Shown here: one piece after another, positions 33,213-44,080 of the stretch | Layout of the letters: each line of letters begins with the position of its first letter | Numbering within the stretch: position 1 is the first letter of the stretch | Source: Tenodera sinensis | Lineage: Eukaryota; Arthropoda; Insecta; Mantodea; Mantidae | Assembly: GCA_030765045.1 (NCBI GenBank) | Contig: CM060964.1 | Coordinates: forward strand, 147,763,065 to 147,827,064 | Reading direction: 5' to 3' | DNA: 64,000 nt | Notes under the pieces: model-generated | Seen by the model: only the letters and a program-made list of their open reading frames with translations | The model's database searches: none | What the model was told of the DNA's origin: nothing | Program-made: the position numbers and the translations under genes

Positions 33213-35411
33213 AGGCATCGGCAAACATGTACTCAATAAGGTATCAATGTGACGTCTCAACATGCAACCCGCAATGCACATGACGTAATGTAGAACAGGG
33301 GATGGCATTGACCTTCGTTCAGTCAGTGGTACACTCACTCACTATAGAGTACATCAAGGAATAGCACACATACTTGAATCCAGCTGTTTTGCTCTACAAT
33401 ACTTTAGGTAGGCCTAGATATTTGAGCAATATATTTCAATTCACTTCTATTTGCAATGTACCTTGAAAATCTAGTGCTTTATCACAAGAAACAACTCTCA
33501 GTGTAGCGCGTAAATTATCATCTGTTAATCGCGATCATTGCTTCGATTTTACAAGTTTCAGTTTGGAAAAAAATTGTTCGCAAACATATGTGAATCCAAA
33601 CATAGCTGCAATGGCGACAGCGGACGATCTAAGAGATGTATATGTACTAGTATCTGCTTTCAGATTTTTAAATATATCCAAATCAGTCAATTCTTTACAC
33701 TGCAATTGAATATACGTATCACATTGCAAATCAGCGACTTCCTGCTGTAATTCTGGCTTAACCTTATCTAAATCTATTGCAAAAGGATTAGCAAAAAGAG
33801 CAAACTCATCTTCCATGGATTTAAAATCACTGAATCGACTTACTACTTTATCTAAAAGACCAGTATATTTATTCAGATTTGTTGTTACAGAAATATTCGG
33901 AAGAGGTTTTAGACGTGAAATATGGTGAAACTCTTTTCTCCTGAGATTTGATTTCCATAAATCTGTCATATTTACGAATAATCTAACCATGCCATACATA
34001 TAAACCATTTCCCGGAAGACGACGATTAAGATTATTGAAATGTTGAGAAATGTCAGTGAGGAAGGCTAAATCACTTATCCAATCTTCATTTCCCAATTCA
34101 TGGGTGTCTATATTCCAAAAAACAAAGAAAGAAAAAGGAAATTTTAAGACATATTCAGTACAACATAAACATATATTGCAATTAAGCATTGATATCAACA
34201 TACCTGCCCCTTCAGGAATTGAGAAATCACTTCACGCATTTCGAAAAATCGTTTGAGCATGTTTCCTCTGCTTGACCATCTGACTTCTGCGTAGTAGAAG
34301 ACTTCGTCTTCATAAGAAAGTCCTAAATCTTCCAGTACTTTACGAAATTTTCGGTGTTTCGAGCAGTTTTATTTTATTTTATTTATAGTCTGTACAACTA
34401 TGTCTATTACATGTTTCATATTTAGTATTTTTGCCCATAATGCTTCCTGATGTATTATACAATGAAAACATTTTATGTTATTGATTATTTCCATTTCATT
34501 TAAATAACGTTTCACTCTACCAATTAGACCTTTTTTCCACCAGTCATATTTCGAGCCCCATCTGTTACTATGGATACAAGATTTTCTTTAGATTTAGTTT
34601 TTCTTTTACACATTTCTTAAATGCTTGGACTAATTCTACCCTTGTTGTATGTTCCCTAAGTGGAATCACTTTATGCATTATTCTTGTATCGAGAGGTTGT
34701 TAGTAACTCCACGAATGAAAATTACCAATTGTGCTGTGTAGACGTTGTCAGCGCTTTCATCCAACGCGAGAGAAACGGCTATAAATTCATGGACCTCGGA
34801 TTGTAGTCCTTTTTCGGTTATTTCGTCTATTTTATGTATCCTTCTCTGTATGATTGATGGTGATAATGCAATATTACTAAAATATCATATTGTTCAGGGC
34901 AAATTATGTTGGCAACTTTACTCACACAATTTGTATGAAATCTCCATCACTAAAACACCTCAGTGACTGAGCAATCTCCAAAGCAACAGCATAACTGGCG
35001 TGAAGTTGTCTATCAGTTATAATATTTGAATTAATATTAGGTGTATTATCTGAATACTCTGCAATTGATTAGCCCGATCTAGACCTGCAAAAAATAACAG
35101 GAATGAAGGACATTACGCCAGAGTTATGCGACTTTAAATCGTGGTGTAAATTTATGAATACATGCTTATCTGTAATTGTATAGTGATATAAATACATTAT
35201 GTATCATAATGTCACTTGATGTTCCATTGATTATGCCTTTTTGAACTTTAGAGCACAGCAAATATCTTACGTTGACTTCTTGTGCGTAGCAAAAATTCTT
35301 CTCCTCCCACGATTCTTGAAACGCACGTTTCCGCACAGCCACCCTTGACTTTGACAGAGACAGGTTTAGAAGTACAACAGGACAGTCCACCCGTGATCGA
35401 TGTGTATGCAC
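33213..35411 (-). mobile_element. hAT-family DNA transposon remnant
   Basis: Covers the transposase pseudogene below. CAGGCATCGGCAAACATG at 33213 looks like a hAT terminal inverted repeat at the 3' end of the element. A matching 5' terminus was not found, so the right border is uncertain. Confidence 0.65.
33535..35340 (-). pseudogene. hAT transposase (GTF2IRD2/ZBED5-like), broken
   Basis: In order on the minus strand: N-terminal zinc-finger-like start (AFQESWEEKNFCYAQ, about 35330-35280); SYAVALEIAQSLRCFSDGDF near 34990-34940; LDESADNVYTAQLVIFIRGV near 34765-34710; VTDGARNM near 34570; HCIIHQEALWAK near 34470-34430; FYYAEVRWSSRGNMLKRFFE near 34300-34240; LAFLTDISQHFNNLN; and 33535-34008 with FSDFKSMEDEFALFANPF and the C-terminal dimerisation segment (FGFTYVCEQFFSKLKLVKS). 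Frames change repeatedly and stops occur. It is the domestication-prone hAT subgroup, but this copy is clearly dead. Confidence 0.8.
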
Positions 35412-35763
35412 TGCAAGTTAAGGCTGCGAGGGAGGGGGAAACAGAGTAAGCGCTGCCCCTGATTCATCATACTCGTAATTGCGAGGCCTCATTGAGTACA
35501 TTACACCCGTCACACTTGGATTGGAGGATTGGAAACACAAATAACTGTATCTGCAGCACGACAAGGAGTGGCGTTGGTGGCACTGCTAGACTCGTACGAA
35601 AAGCTGATTGGCTGATTCAAGTTTTGAAATTTTGTAACGAAAACAAATGAAACGTTCTGGAAGCGTGAGTCATCGTGCGTGTTGGAAAAATAAGTTTTTC
35701 GTCGCAAAATGATCTTCGTCAGAGAGGCAATTATACATTTCCATTATTTCTACTTAATATAGG
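35412..35763. other. No gene recognised
   Basis: Short unassigned interval between the hAT remnant and the first copy of the 170-bp repeat. A 65-codon minus ORF at 35510-35707 has no family resemblance. Confidence 0.5.
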
Positions 35764-35932
35764 GCAAGGGAAGACAACTTCGGGCCGTGTGACGTATTTA
35801 AACGAAGAGCCAGCTTGTACGTTCGTGTGATGTCAGCGAGAGCGGTGCTGCCTGGATCAACGGCGCTACTTGCACAAAACTGAATGAATATGAAAAATGT
35901 TATTTGAGCATGTTTACAATATATAACAATAT
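35764..35932 (+). repeat. ~170-bp dispersed repeat, copy 1
   Basis: Starts GGGAAGACAACTTCGGGCCG, contains CGAAGAGCCAGCTTGTACGT and ends AATATGAAAAATGTTATTTG and a GTTTACAA tail. Nearly identical to 38900-39063 in the same orientation, which carries an extra ~10 bp (GTATTGCTAT). Superfamily not determined; see copy 2. Confidence 0.85.
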
Positions 35933-36032
35933 ATGGCATAAAGCCGAAATGTAATTATTTATAATCTGTGACTATTCCGTAATTGAAACAGCATTAAAAT
36001 TACGATGTCGCGCACGCCGTTTCCTCTTCCCC

Positions 36033-36099
36033 GCTGTGACGTCACACGTTCACAGGCCTTCGATGGGAGCATGTGAACTGAGTGAGCTGACGTCACAGC
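36033..36099. repeat. Hairpin with two TGACGTCA (CRE) palindromes
   Basis: GCTGTGACGTCA at 36033-36044 and its exact complement TGACGTCACAGC at 36088-36099; inside lies GTTCACA / TGTGAAC. Each arm contains an intact TGACGTCA, the ATF/CREB consensus. It could be a regulatory site, or just a palindromic end of a small transposon. Confidence 0.7.
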
Positions 36100-37299
36100 A
36101 GCGATACCTGTCTTCCCCTGATATAGGATATGTCGAGAAGAGATGCCGCAGTAGCAGAGATATAGTTGACCGAAATGAAGCCAGATGTCAGCACAAACTA
36201 GACATTGTATTCCTTTTCTTACTTTTAGAGTATTACATTGTATTTCTTTCCCAGTCCAGCAATCACGCCGTCAAAGATTGCGTCGTCATTCTGTTGACGA
36301 GCGTGTGTGTGAATGGTGTGTGTTGTGTTCTTTGTTAACGCAGTCGCTACCGAAATATATTGTAGACGTAAGTTTCATAAACATTCAGAAGGAACTGCAT
36401 AATGGTCGCAGGACAATGATGCTTCTGTATGTTAATATGTATGAGGCAATGAGATAATGTACGCTTTTATTATGCTTCAGCAGTGCCAATTTGTTGCATT
36501 ATGCCGTGCGGCATTTCACCTTCAACAATTTCAAAGATGTTTATTTCTAGGATATGCACGACGGAAAGTTGGAGTTAAAGGTATTCCTGTGATTATGGGT
36601 GTATAACTCGCAAGCTGTGCCTTTTTGGTGTCTAGTGCTGGTGCTGAATGTAGAGTGAAATGGTATGAAAGTGTTAAATGACGTGAAACGGTTAGAGGAC
36701 ATTTGTTGCCTTGCTGATAATGATCTAGTGAATGACAAAACAGATGTTCGCATTTGGAGCAATACAGTGTTGTGTATAATGTACGCAGAAGCCTCTTTGT
36801 GAGGTCATTTGTGCTTGCTACGCAAATATGTCAAATTATGTTATGTTATCGGGATGCTAGAAGGAACAAATAAAAGTGTCGAACATGTGTAATTGTTCCC
36901 AATTCCCTGTCAAATACCACATCCTAATGCTTGGTTGCAAGCTCACACAAAAACTTTGAGGCAGTTCATTAAAGTAGAAAATGTGTTACTTTATGCCATG
37001 CAGAGTAATTACTGGAAGCTTCAGAATTGAAAAAGAGATTTTGTTGTTGCTATTAAGAAAATTAGTCATTTGAACCTGCAACAATTACAGAACTCATTAA
37101 TATTTCATAAAAGCTTTTGATGCACAGACTATTGGACAATTTCAATAAAAAGGAATTATAACAAATAAACTAGTTTTACACCTGCTTACTTGTCAGTCTT
37201 AGCTGATCATATGTCTTAATGCCATATTGCTTCCGATGATGCCCAAAGTTTAATACGCGAGCTTCCATAGCTGGTCCCTTCACTCTTGCTAGTCATTCA
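36100..37299. other. No gene recognised
   Basis: Several short ORFs (up to 100 codons at 36036-36338) without family resemblance. No repeat structure seen. Confidence 0.5.
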
Positions 37300-37345
37300 T
37301 CATCCTGACGATGGGAGAGATGTACACTCCCGAAACGTCGATCAC
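37300..37345 (+). ncRNA. Hammerhead-like motif (Penelope-type repeat)
   Basis: CTGACGA at 37305-37311 (core CUGANGA), stem II GGGAG 37313-37317 with CTCCC 37327-37331, GAAAC 37332-37336 and GTC 37337-37339. Flanks ATC (37302-37304) and GAT (37340-37342) can form a 3-bp stem I. Cautions: one extra U precedes stem II, and stem III would have no loop, so it could close only between two molecules through ACGT. Such motifs are known from the repeats flanking Penelope-like elements. Confidence 0.35.
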
Positions 37346-38318
37346 TGCATCACTACACCTGGCTAGAAGCCCGAGAACATCTTGAATATTTCCATAGCTG
37401 TGATTGCAGTTTTTAAGAATGCCGTATTTATTAAAGAAAATAAAGGTTAATTTCCGTGAGCTTTAATATGCAACAATATTAACTATGGAAACTAACGCGT
37501 TAAACTTGACGCGCCAACGGTAGCAACATGGCGTTAGGCCGTACGATCAGCTGAGACTGACAGATGAGCAGGTGTGAAAAATACAGCCGTAGGAACTACC
37601 GGCAGCGTGAGCATTCGGGAGAGCGATTTCTTATACTTAAGTTCCAACGCAGCCCACTTGGAGCGCGTTTTGTTGACACAGTTTCACAACGTAGTTTCCC
37701 TTCTTTTCGATAGGTGTTCTGTGGAGTACATATTTGCCGATGCCTGCGTTAAGCGGTTGAAAAACTAAAACATTACGCAATAATCAGGGACTTGAATGTG
37801 AGCAGATGTAAACAATTATAATCTCGTTAAAAGGGGAAACGTGGACCTGCTTCCGCAGTATTTTCTTCCAAAGGGAAATGAAACACGAAGGGGACTTCTT
37901 AACAATGCTGAAAACACCTTAGGATGTTTTCATCCTTCCTGCGTACGATAACGCTAAACAGAATGATTGAGGTAATAGTGAGTGGATCTCATTACCGACT
38001 GATAAAGCAATCAAAGCGATACGTAGATCAGAAATTTGTGGAAATCAAAACCGGGTTATAACTGAAGACGTTTCTACAAAACCGACCCTATATTCAAATT
38101 ACCACGAAATGAAGCTCCTTCATCCGAAAGCCTTATAGAATCTTGGAATTAGCTATTGATATACAGGTGTACGAGTAAAGGATGTTAGTATAACTCTGCA
38201 TATACACGAGTATAAATTCTCTACTTTCTGTATATCAGTTGATAGTAAGTTGTCAAGTTTAGAAAATCACGGATTGAGTAGTCGGAAGCTTTCATGGCCG
38301 GAGTTTGAATTAGGGCTA
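37346..38318. other. No gene recognised
   Basis: A 64-codon plus ORF at 37574-37768 has no resemblance to a known family. No repeats noted. Confidence 0.5.
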
Positions 38319-38612
38319 GAGATTTCTTCCGGGCTTCAAAGCCATGGTCTGCTGAAGTGTAGAGGTCCAGACGTTTCGTCCACGCCTGCGGTGGACATCA
38401 TCGGTGGCGTGGTCTGAGTCCTCTCGGCGAAGGTATATTGTGTATTCATATGAATACGGTACCTCCAGTCATAAACGATTCTGTTGTAACTGAACCTTCG
38501 CCGAGAAGACTCAGATCACGCCACCGATGATGTCCACCGCAGGTGTGAACGAAACGTCTGGACCTCTAAACTACAGCAGACCACGGCTTTTAAGCCCGGA
38601 AGAAATCTCTAG
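38319..38612. repeat. Inverted pair of Penelope-type terminal repeats with hammerhead-like motifs
   Basis: 38319-38434 and 38494-38612 are ~116-bp inverted copies separated by 59 bp. Each holds a hammerhead-like core: minus strand 38368-38405 and plus strand 38522-38560 (CCGATGA, GTCCAC stem, GAAAC, GTC). CCA before and TGG after can form stem I. Position 4 of the core is C instead of U, so activity is doubtful. The shared tail (CAGACCACGGC / GCCATGGTCTG, then AGCCCGGAAG) recurs at 41881-41923. Confidence 0.6.
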
Positions 38613-38899
38613 CTTTATTTCACGGCTTGAGTTTAGAAAGTGTATGAACGTTATCGGTGCAATGTTAGGTAAATCTGAATCTCTATTTCATTTGCCAAAT
38701 CTTTACTTACATTTCCACTATTTAAAATTAGTATCTCTATTAGGTTTATTAAAGGAGGATACGTTTAACCTGAATAAGTATATGAATATTTAAATGCAGC
38801 AAATATTTAATTCACTTCCAGACAAAAATAGACGTTTTTGTTTACTCAACTGGCGTGGCATGGTGAAGGTCACTGAACTAAAGCTTAGTATTTATAGCA
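38613..38899. other. No gene recognised
   Basis: An ORF starting at 38527 runs through the repeat above to 38793 and is regarded as chance. Confidence 0.5.
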
Positions 38900-39063
38900 G
38901 AGGAAGACAACTTCGGGCCGTGTGACGTATTTAAACGAAGAGCCAGCTTGTACGTTCGTGTGACGTCAAGCGAGGGCGGTGTATTGCTATGCTGCCTAGA
39001 TCAGTGGCGCTACTTGCACGAAACTGAATGAATATGAAAAATGTTATTTGGGTATGTTTACAA
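38900..39063 (+). repeat. ~170-bp dispersed repeat, copy 2
   Basis: Same as 35764-35932. Its surroundings read CAGAGGAAGACAAC at the left and, 15 bp past the similarity, GCCCGGGCTG at 39069-39078. CAG...CTG ends would fit a short hAT-type element, but the copy-1 surroundings do not match beyond GTTTACAA. Confidence 0.8.
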
Positions 39064-39189
39064 CATGCCCGGGCTGCTTAGGGAGAACCCTCTTCAGCCT
39101 AGTCTGAGGTTTTTTATTTGTTGTGTGAGGGATCTTAGCGGCGTTGAGTCAAGGCCGGTGTCATAAAATACAAAATGATAGCCCCGTTC

Positions 39190-39720
39190 TACACCAAAAC
39201 AAATTGATCCTAAAAAGAAGAAAGAGAAGAATATAGCATATCTGCCATACATATACTGATCGCATTGGGAAAGTTCTTAAAAAACACGACATCCACGCCA
39301 TCTACAAACCCACACAACAAATACAGAACATGCTACATTCAGCAAAAGATCGAAGGAAAAAAAAAAAAAAAAGAACCACTCTCTTCTGCGGGTGTTTACA
39401 GAATTCCGTGCTCGTGTGGTTCTGTCTATATAGGGACCACACAACGTACGGTAAACACACGCATTACAGAACACAAGAGATGTTGCCGTTTGGGACATAC
39501 AGAAAAGTCTGCAGTAGCAGAACACGCATTACTAGCTCCGGGGGAACACATTATATAGTATTCAGACACAGCCATCCTGTTTTCCACAGTTCATCATTAC
39601 GCCCGGTTAAGTCGTGAAGCCATAGAGATTTTCAAACATAATGATAACTTTAATAGGCAGGAGAAAGAAAGCACTTAAGTAAAGCTTGGCATCTAGCATT
39701 ATACAAAGTACGCAAAAAAC
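39190..39720 (+). pseudogene. Penelope-like element, C-terminal GIY-YIG endonuclease fragment
   Basis: The conserved linker reads DIHAIYKPTQQIQNMLHSAKD at 39285-39345 in pieces, then a 14-A run at 39359-39372 shifts the frame. GIY-YIG endonuclease follows: GVYRIPCSCGSVYIGTTQRT, RITEHKRCCR, SAVAEHALLAPGEHI (to 39558). After a stop, the tail REAIEIFKHNDNFNRQEKE is readable near 39617-39672. Penelope-like elements use this nuclease with a telomerase-related reverse transcriptase, which is absent here. Only the last ~150 codons survive. Confidence 0.85.
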
Positions 39721-39898
39721 CTGACCGGATCATACGCCATAAGCCATGATGATCATACGCCATAAACAACTTCAGCTACAGTAAATGCCAGCCCATCGAC
39801 AACAATCGACAAGAATGGATGCAGCCCCCACTTTAATCCATCCACGCAGCAGACAAACCAATAATTTAAACAGACCAGACCAACCGTCATACGCCTAT
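39721..39898. other. Probable 3' continuation of the Penelope fragment
   Basis: No clear ORF. CCATAAGCCATGATGATCAT suggests a small local duplication (GATCATACGCCATAA occurs twice near 39725-39770). Confidence 0.4.
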
Positions 39899-40539
39899 GG
39901 GTCAATCCACGTCAAATCGCACACCCGTAAAACACGACTTTTTCGTAGGAGGTTCAAATTTTTTTAATGAATAATAGGCATCAAATAAGGAGACCCGTAT
40001 TTTTTTATTTCCATATTTTTAAATTACTTGCTTAGTTATGGCTATTAGAAACTAAGCAATTTCTGCGCGCACCGTAATATAAAATCACTTGTTACTCTAA
40101 GGCCATATAGAGTTGAGAGTTGGGGTTTGGCGCACTGGAAAGGTTAAATACAACACTTTTAACAACTTTCGACCAATCATTATTACACACAAATTTTGGA
40201 CTGTTTCTTTTTATGGTATGACCAAAAATAGAATTTAAATCGATGTGTTAAAAATATTAAAAAATACATACGTATTCCCTGACATTTTATCTATAAAATA
40301 AAATGTTGAAAACTATGGAGCTTGCATTAGTGCATTTGCTACAATTTTTTTCTGGAGGCGTGCAAGCGCTCACGGAGGACAGGAAGTACAGCTGGATTCG
40401 CCGTTCTTGGCCCCTTGAAAGCGAGTAACAAGCCAGGTGACTGCAGACAGCATGAAAATTGGTGCGTCAGCTATGCTAGTCAGATAACTTCTTCTTACTA
40501 AGGCAGTACAGTCCATGCAGAAAAATGTCTCCACAATGT

Positions 40540-40725
40540 ACCTTCTTTCTGATACTCCTGTGGCATCTGATACGTGCTTTTGAACTTTTGAATTTTTTTG
40601 AAAAAATCTTCTGATGTAAGCAGTTCTTTACTTTTAGCTTCTTCCTTCATGTATATTTGAAATAATTTCTCTACTCTGACTGTGTAATGTTTTGGTCCCT
40701 AATTTAAAATGTACAGGTGGCATAA
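40540..40725 (-). pseudogene. Transposase N-terminal helix-turn-helix remnant
   Basis: Minus-strand coding trace inside the preceding element: LGTKTLHSQSREIISNIHEG, two stops, then RRFFQKNSKVQKHVSDATGV. In many insect DDE transposases a segment of this kind (K-x-L-x-S-x-x-R-E-I-x-x-N then TG-V-S) opens the protein. The catalytic part is not recognisable. Confidence 0.4.
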
Positions 40726-40744
40726 TTGATTTACGCTATGATGA

Positions 40745-41041
40745 ATGTCTCACAAATTCACTATATTCACTCTTTATCGCAAAGATATATGTCTTCAACT
40801 GCACGCTACACTAAAAAGCACCTGTGAATTAGCAAGGACTGTCTCAGATCATGCAGACATCACTACCTTCCCCCTTCCTCCCCATGTGCATGGTTTCATT
40901 CGCAGAATTATACAATATGAGCTGATGAAAGAGGCAAAAGCTATGGATTCGCCAACAGGACTTCCAGTCAAGGTCAGGGGCCAAGAACGATGGGTCCAGC
41001 AGTGCTTTAAAATTACACTCCATTCCTTTGTCAAAAATTGA
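40745..41041 (+). CDS. 98-codon ORF of unknown nature inside the TIR element
   Basis: Contains LPPHVHGFIRRIIQYELMKE and a basic segment (PVKVRGQERWVQ). Composition looks more protein-like than neighbouring chance ORFs. It lies on the opposite strand to the helix-turn-helix remnant, so it may be a captured host exon or chance. I do not recognise it. Confidence 0.3.
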   Translation: MSHKFTIFTLYRKDICLQLHATLKSTCELARTVSDHADITTFPLPPHVHGFIRRIIQYELMKEAKAMDSPTGLPVKVRGQERWVQQCFKITLHSFVKN

Positions 41042-41840
41042 AGCTTTAGTAAAACAATTTTCTTTCGAAGAAGGAGGTAAAGTTGTGTGTTGTATGGAAA
41101 CATTAGTTTAAAATGCATATTTTAAAAACATTTTGAAGATGCTAATAGTGTACATATAATAGTGTCAGCTAGCAGTGTTCTCCTTACTGAACTGTTGTAA
41201 CATTCATGGAACCTCAAGCAGTGGACAGTTGCCGTAATGGAAGGTGGCAATTGTGTGAGGTTACGGTAACCGTCACCGCTGCCTCGCGACTCCGCTGCAC
41301 TAATTTGTAAGTTAATTACAACTGAACTATTAGAGACTCCATTCTGATTTTTTCTGAGAATATTGAATAAACTTCATTGTATTTTTAGTTCTTTCCCCAG
41401 ATTTTTAAGTGGTTGAGTTTATGTTATTATCTAATCGTATAAAATATAATATTAATAATAATTAATAAAATTGTCTAATAAATACCTCACAAAATACTGC
41501 GATTTTTCTTTAAATTTACCCAAAGATCAAGTAATTTGCTTCATTACAATCGGAGGCATGATTGATCGAAGAGCGAGGAGCGCGCGATTTTTGAGACATT
41601 TCAAAAATTAATATCTGCCAAAATAATTTTTTTATAAAACGAAGAAACACGGGTCAAATATATTTTGTTCCAAAACACCAAAAAAAAGTTCAAGAAAATC
41701 TGAGAGATCAAGGTCAATTTTTGCCATATTTTGTGCTATTTGACGTGGAATGACTCCTATACATGCTAAGCGTATAAAACCTGTGAAACCAAACGGCTCT
41801 GTATCAGTCGTCACCGAGAGTAGCAGAGTACTACGGTCAT

Positions 41841-41923
41841 ACCACTGAGGATGTTCGACACAGCTTCGAACGAAACATCTGGAAGGAGATTTTCCACTAG
41901 ACCACGGCCCACAAGCCCGGATA
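41841..41923 (+). ncRNA. Hammerhead-like motif, best-matching copy
   Basis: CTGAGGA at 41845-41851 (exact CUGANGA), an extra T, stem II GTTCGA (41853-41858) / TCGAAC (41866-41871), GAAAC 41872-41876, ATC 41877-41879. Stem I: CCA (41842-41844) with TGG (41880-41882). The following 40 bp (CTAGACCACGGCCC, AAGCCCGGA) match the tail of the inverted pair at 38319-38612. Stem III again lacks a loop. Confidence 0.4.
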
Positions 41924-44080
41924 GTCATTTATATTTTATATAAGTATTGACCGAAGGTGATTATATGCTAGGTCACGTTTAGGTTTCACCATTGTGTGTG
42001 ATAATGTTGTGTACACGTGAATTAATTCCTTTAATACATCGTATACTTGTTGCAAACATATTAATTGCAATAGATCTTTTTACACAAGTTAAAAGAACTG
42101 TCAATACCTTATTCCTAGCGTTCTAGGAAGCAGTTTATGATCACATGCTGTTTTGTAATTAGAAACGCTGAGGCAATTGGAACTACAAGGTCCAGCACTT
42201 TTCCTGACGTAGTAACCCACCTCAGTGGGTCAGCCTGCCCATATGCTGCTGCAAGCTTGACACTCTGGCAGATACTGTCACGATGTTTTGTTTCGCTTTT
42301 TGTTTTCATAGACACAGCCTTTCTGTTTACACGTGTTGTGTGCATACTTCCCTCGCATGATATGAAAACCACCCTTAATTGTGACCTAGGATAAGTATTC
42401 CTTTTTCATAGAGTACCGTTTTTTGTTCGGTTCAGGGATCTTCTTTCCAAACCTCGCCCCCGTCTCAAAATTTCGTATGCGGGTTTTCATCCCGTTCGGT
42501 GCATTTCCGTAGTTTCGCTACCACTCACTCTAAATGGCGGATTCCGTTTGTTTTCGTCTTTTTCTTCCTTTCCCCTTCTACCATCGCCCGACCTCTGAAA
42601 GCTCGCACATCTCCAAGGCGGTGAGGACCAATCACCTCTGATAATGGGGTGTACAGCTGACATGTCTCATACTACTGCAGCAGCCGTACGGAAGGAAACA
42701 AAAAATGACAGTAATATCATATTTCTGTATGGTCCAACCACACTTTTTCACTTCGATGTAGTGTAGCACGCTAGTACCTCTTAGAGGGATGCCATAGTAC
42801 CAGTTTAATTGACGAGAATCTACGGCCTTTTCCAGTGGCATGTTAGCATGAAACGTCTGCGACGTTGGATTCCGGATTTGGTGCAACGTCAAGCTTTCGA
42901 CGATGTTACGGGCCGCCATTAGTACAGTTACAAAAAATGGGTGCATTCTGGAGGAGAATATTCAAAGTAAATGTTGAAACGCACGCCCATTGCGATTAAC
43001 ACAAAGAGTGCATCGACGTGCCCTATTCTACTGTACTCTCGCAAAGACACCAGCCATTTCTCTGCCTTAAAAGATTGTCGGTATAATTTTGGGACATCTA
43101 TATAACAGGTTCTGTGGCTGACAATCCAATTTGCGACGTAGAAAGCAGTTTTTCACGATATAAGGAATGCTTTACTGCAAATCGTAAGAGATTCACCTTC
43201 AGTAACTTCAAGATGTTCATGGTGGTTCACTGCAGTAGGTGCACAGGAGCAACTAACATAAAAATGCACATTTTATGGAAGATTGTATCATTAAACATAC
43301 AAGCTATACTGTTGAAAATGCATAGCATGCATATTAAAAAGTATAAATGCATTGTACATTAAAACGATAACTGTGTTCTTATTCTACCAAAATTGTATTC
43401 GAAATATTGTAAAAATACAATAAATACTGCATACAGTAGGTCCGTGTAGTACACATTGTTTGCACCGTATATATTGCATTCGGTAATAGGAAATATACAT
43501 ATAAATATGAAGCAATACATGTTCTGCAGTCGATAGCATTGCCATGCCGTAATTGTTTATTCTCCCGACTGCATGCTTGTGGTGGTCACTAAATCCCGCC
43601 CCCTTGCATATTTGTGACCCATAGCCACGACTGTTTACATTTTGTGTGACGGATCTAATGCTTTGCGTGTAGACAACCTGAAGCAAGCTGCTTGCGAAAT
43701 CCGCAACCTAATTATAACCAATGCTTCCAACTCCTGGTGATACACTTGATTCTTTTATCAGTATTTTGTTTCCTTTCTTTTTGTGGTGGTCGCACACTTC
43801 ATCACCGAAAGAGATTGTGAGTCGTTACCAGTACGTGCTCTACAACGACACATTCGTTCATACGGTCGCGGTGGCCGCACCTCAAAGGAGAATTAACTGA
43901 CAGCTGCCTTTGTAAGCGCCAGCCGGTAAGCAACACGAGTCAGTGGGTGGCTCAGTACAAACGCTATATCGGGCGTGTTATATGTGACAATACTCTATAA
44001 GCAACTATAGCAATGGCAGAAGCCGCGAATCAGTGTGCTGCTATTCTCACCCTGGTTCCACAGGGCTATATGGCCTCGTG
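41924..44080. other. No gene recognised
   Basis: Short ORFs of up to 104 codons with no family resemblance; no repeats seen. The last part (about 43800-44080) may be the decayed N-terminal region of the Tc1-like transposase that follows. Confidence 0.5.

Larger units (their letters stand above)
39899..41755. mobile_element. 1.86-kb DNA transposon with ~22-bp terminal inverted repeats
   Basis: Left end GGGTCAATCCACGTCAAATC at 39899, right end complement GGAGTCATTCCACGTCAAAT; both are bordered by CCTAT (39894-39898 and 41756-41760), a possible 5-bp target duplication. Alternatively the ends are GGGTCA/TGACTCC with TAT. A minus-strand trace at about 40540-40725 (KTLHSQSREIISNIHE, then VSDATGVSERRY) resembles the N-terminal helix-turn-helix of insect DDE transposases. 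Superfamily not identified. Confidence 0.6.

Noticed and set aside
41632..41928. 98-codon minus ORF across the right end of the TIR element
   Set aside because: It spans a transposon boundary and a hammerhead-like repeat, so it cannot be one ancestral gene.
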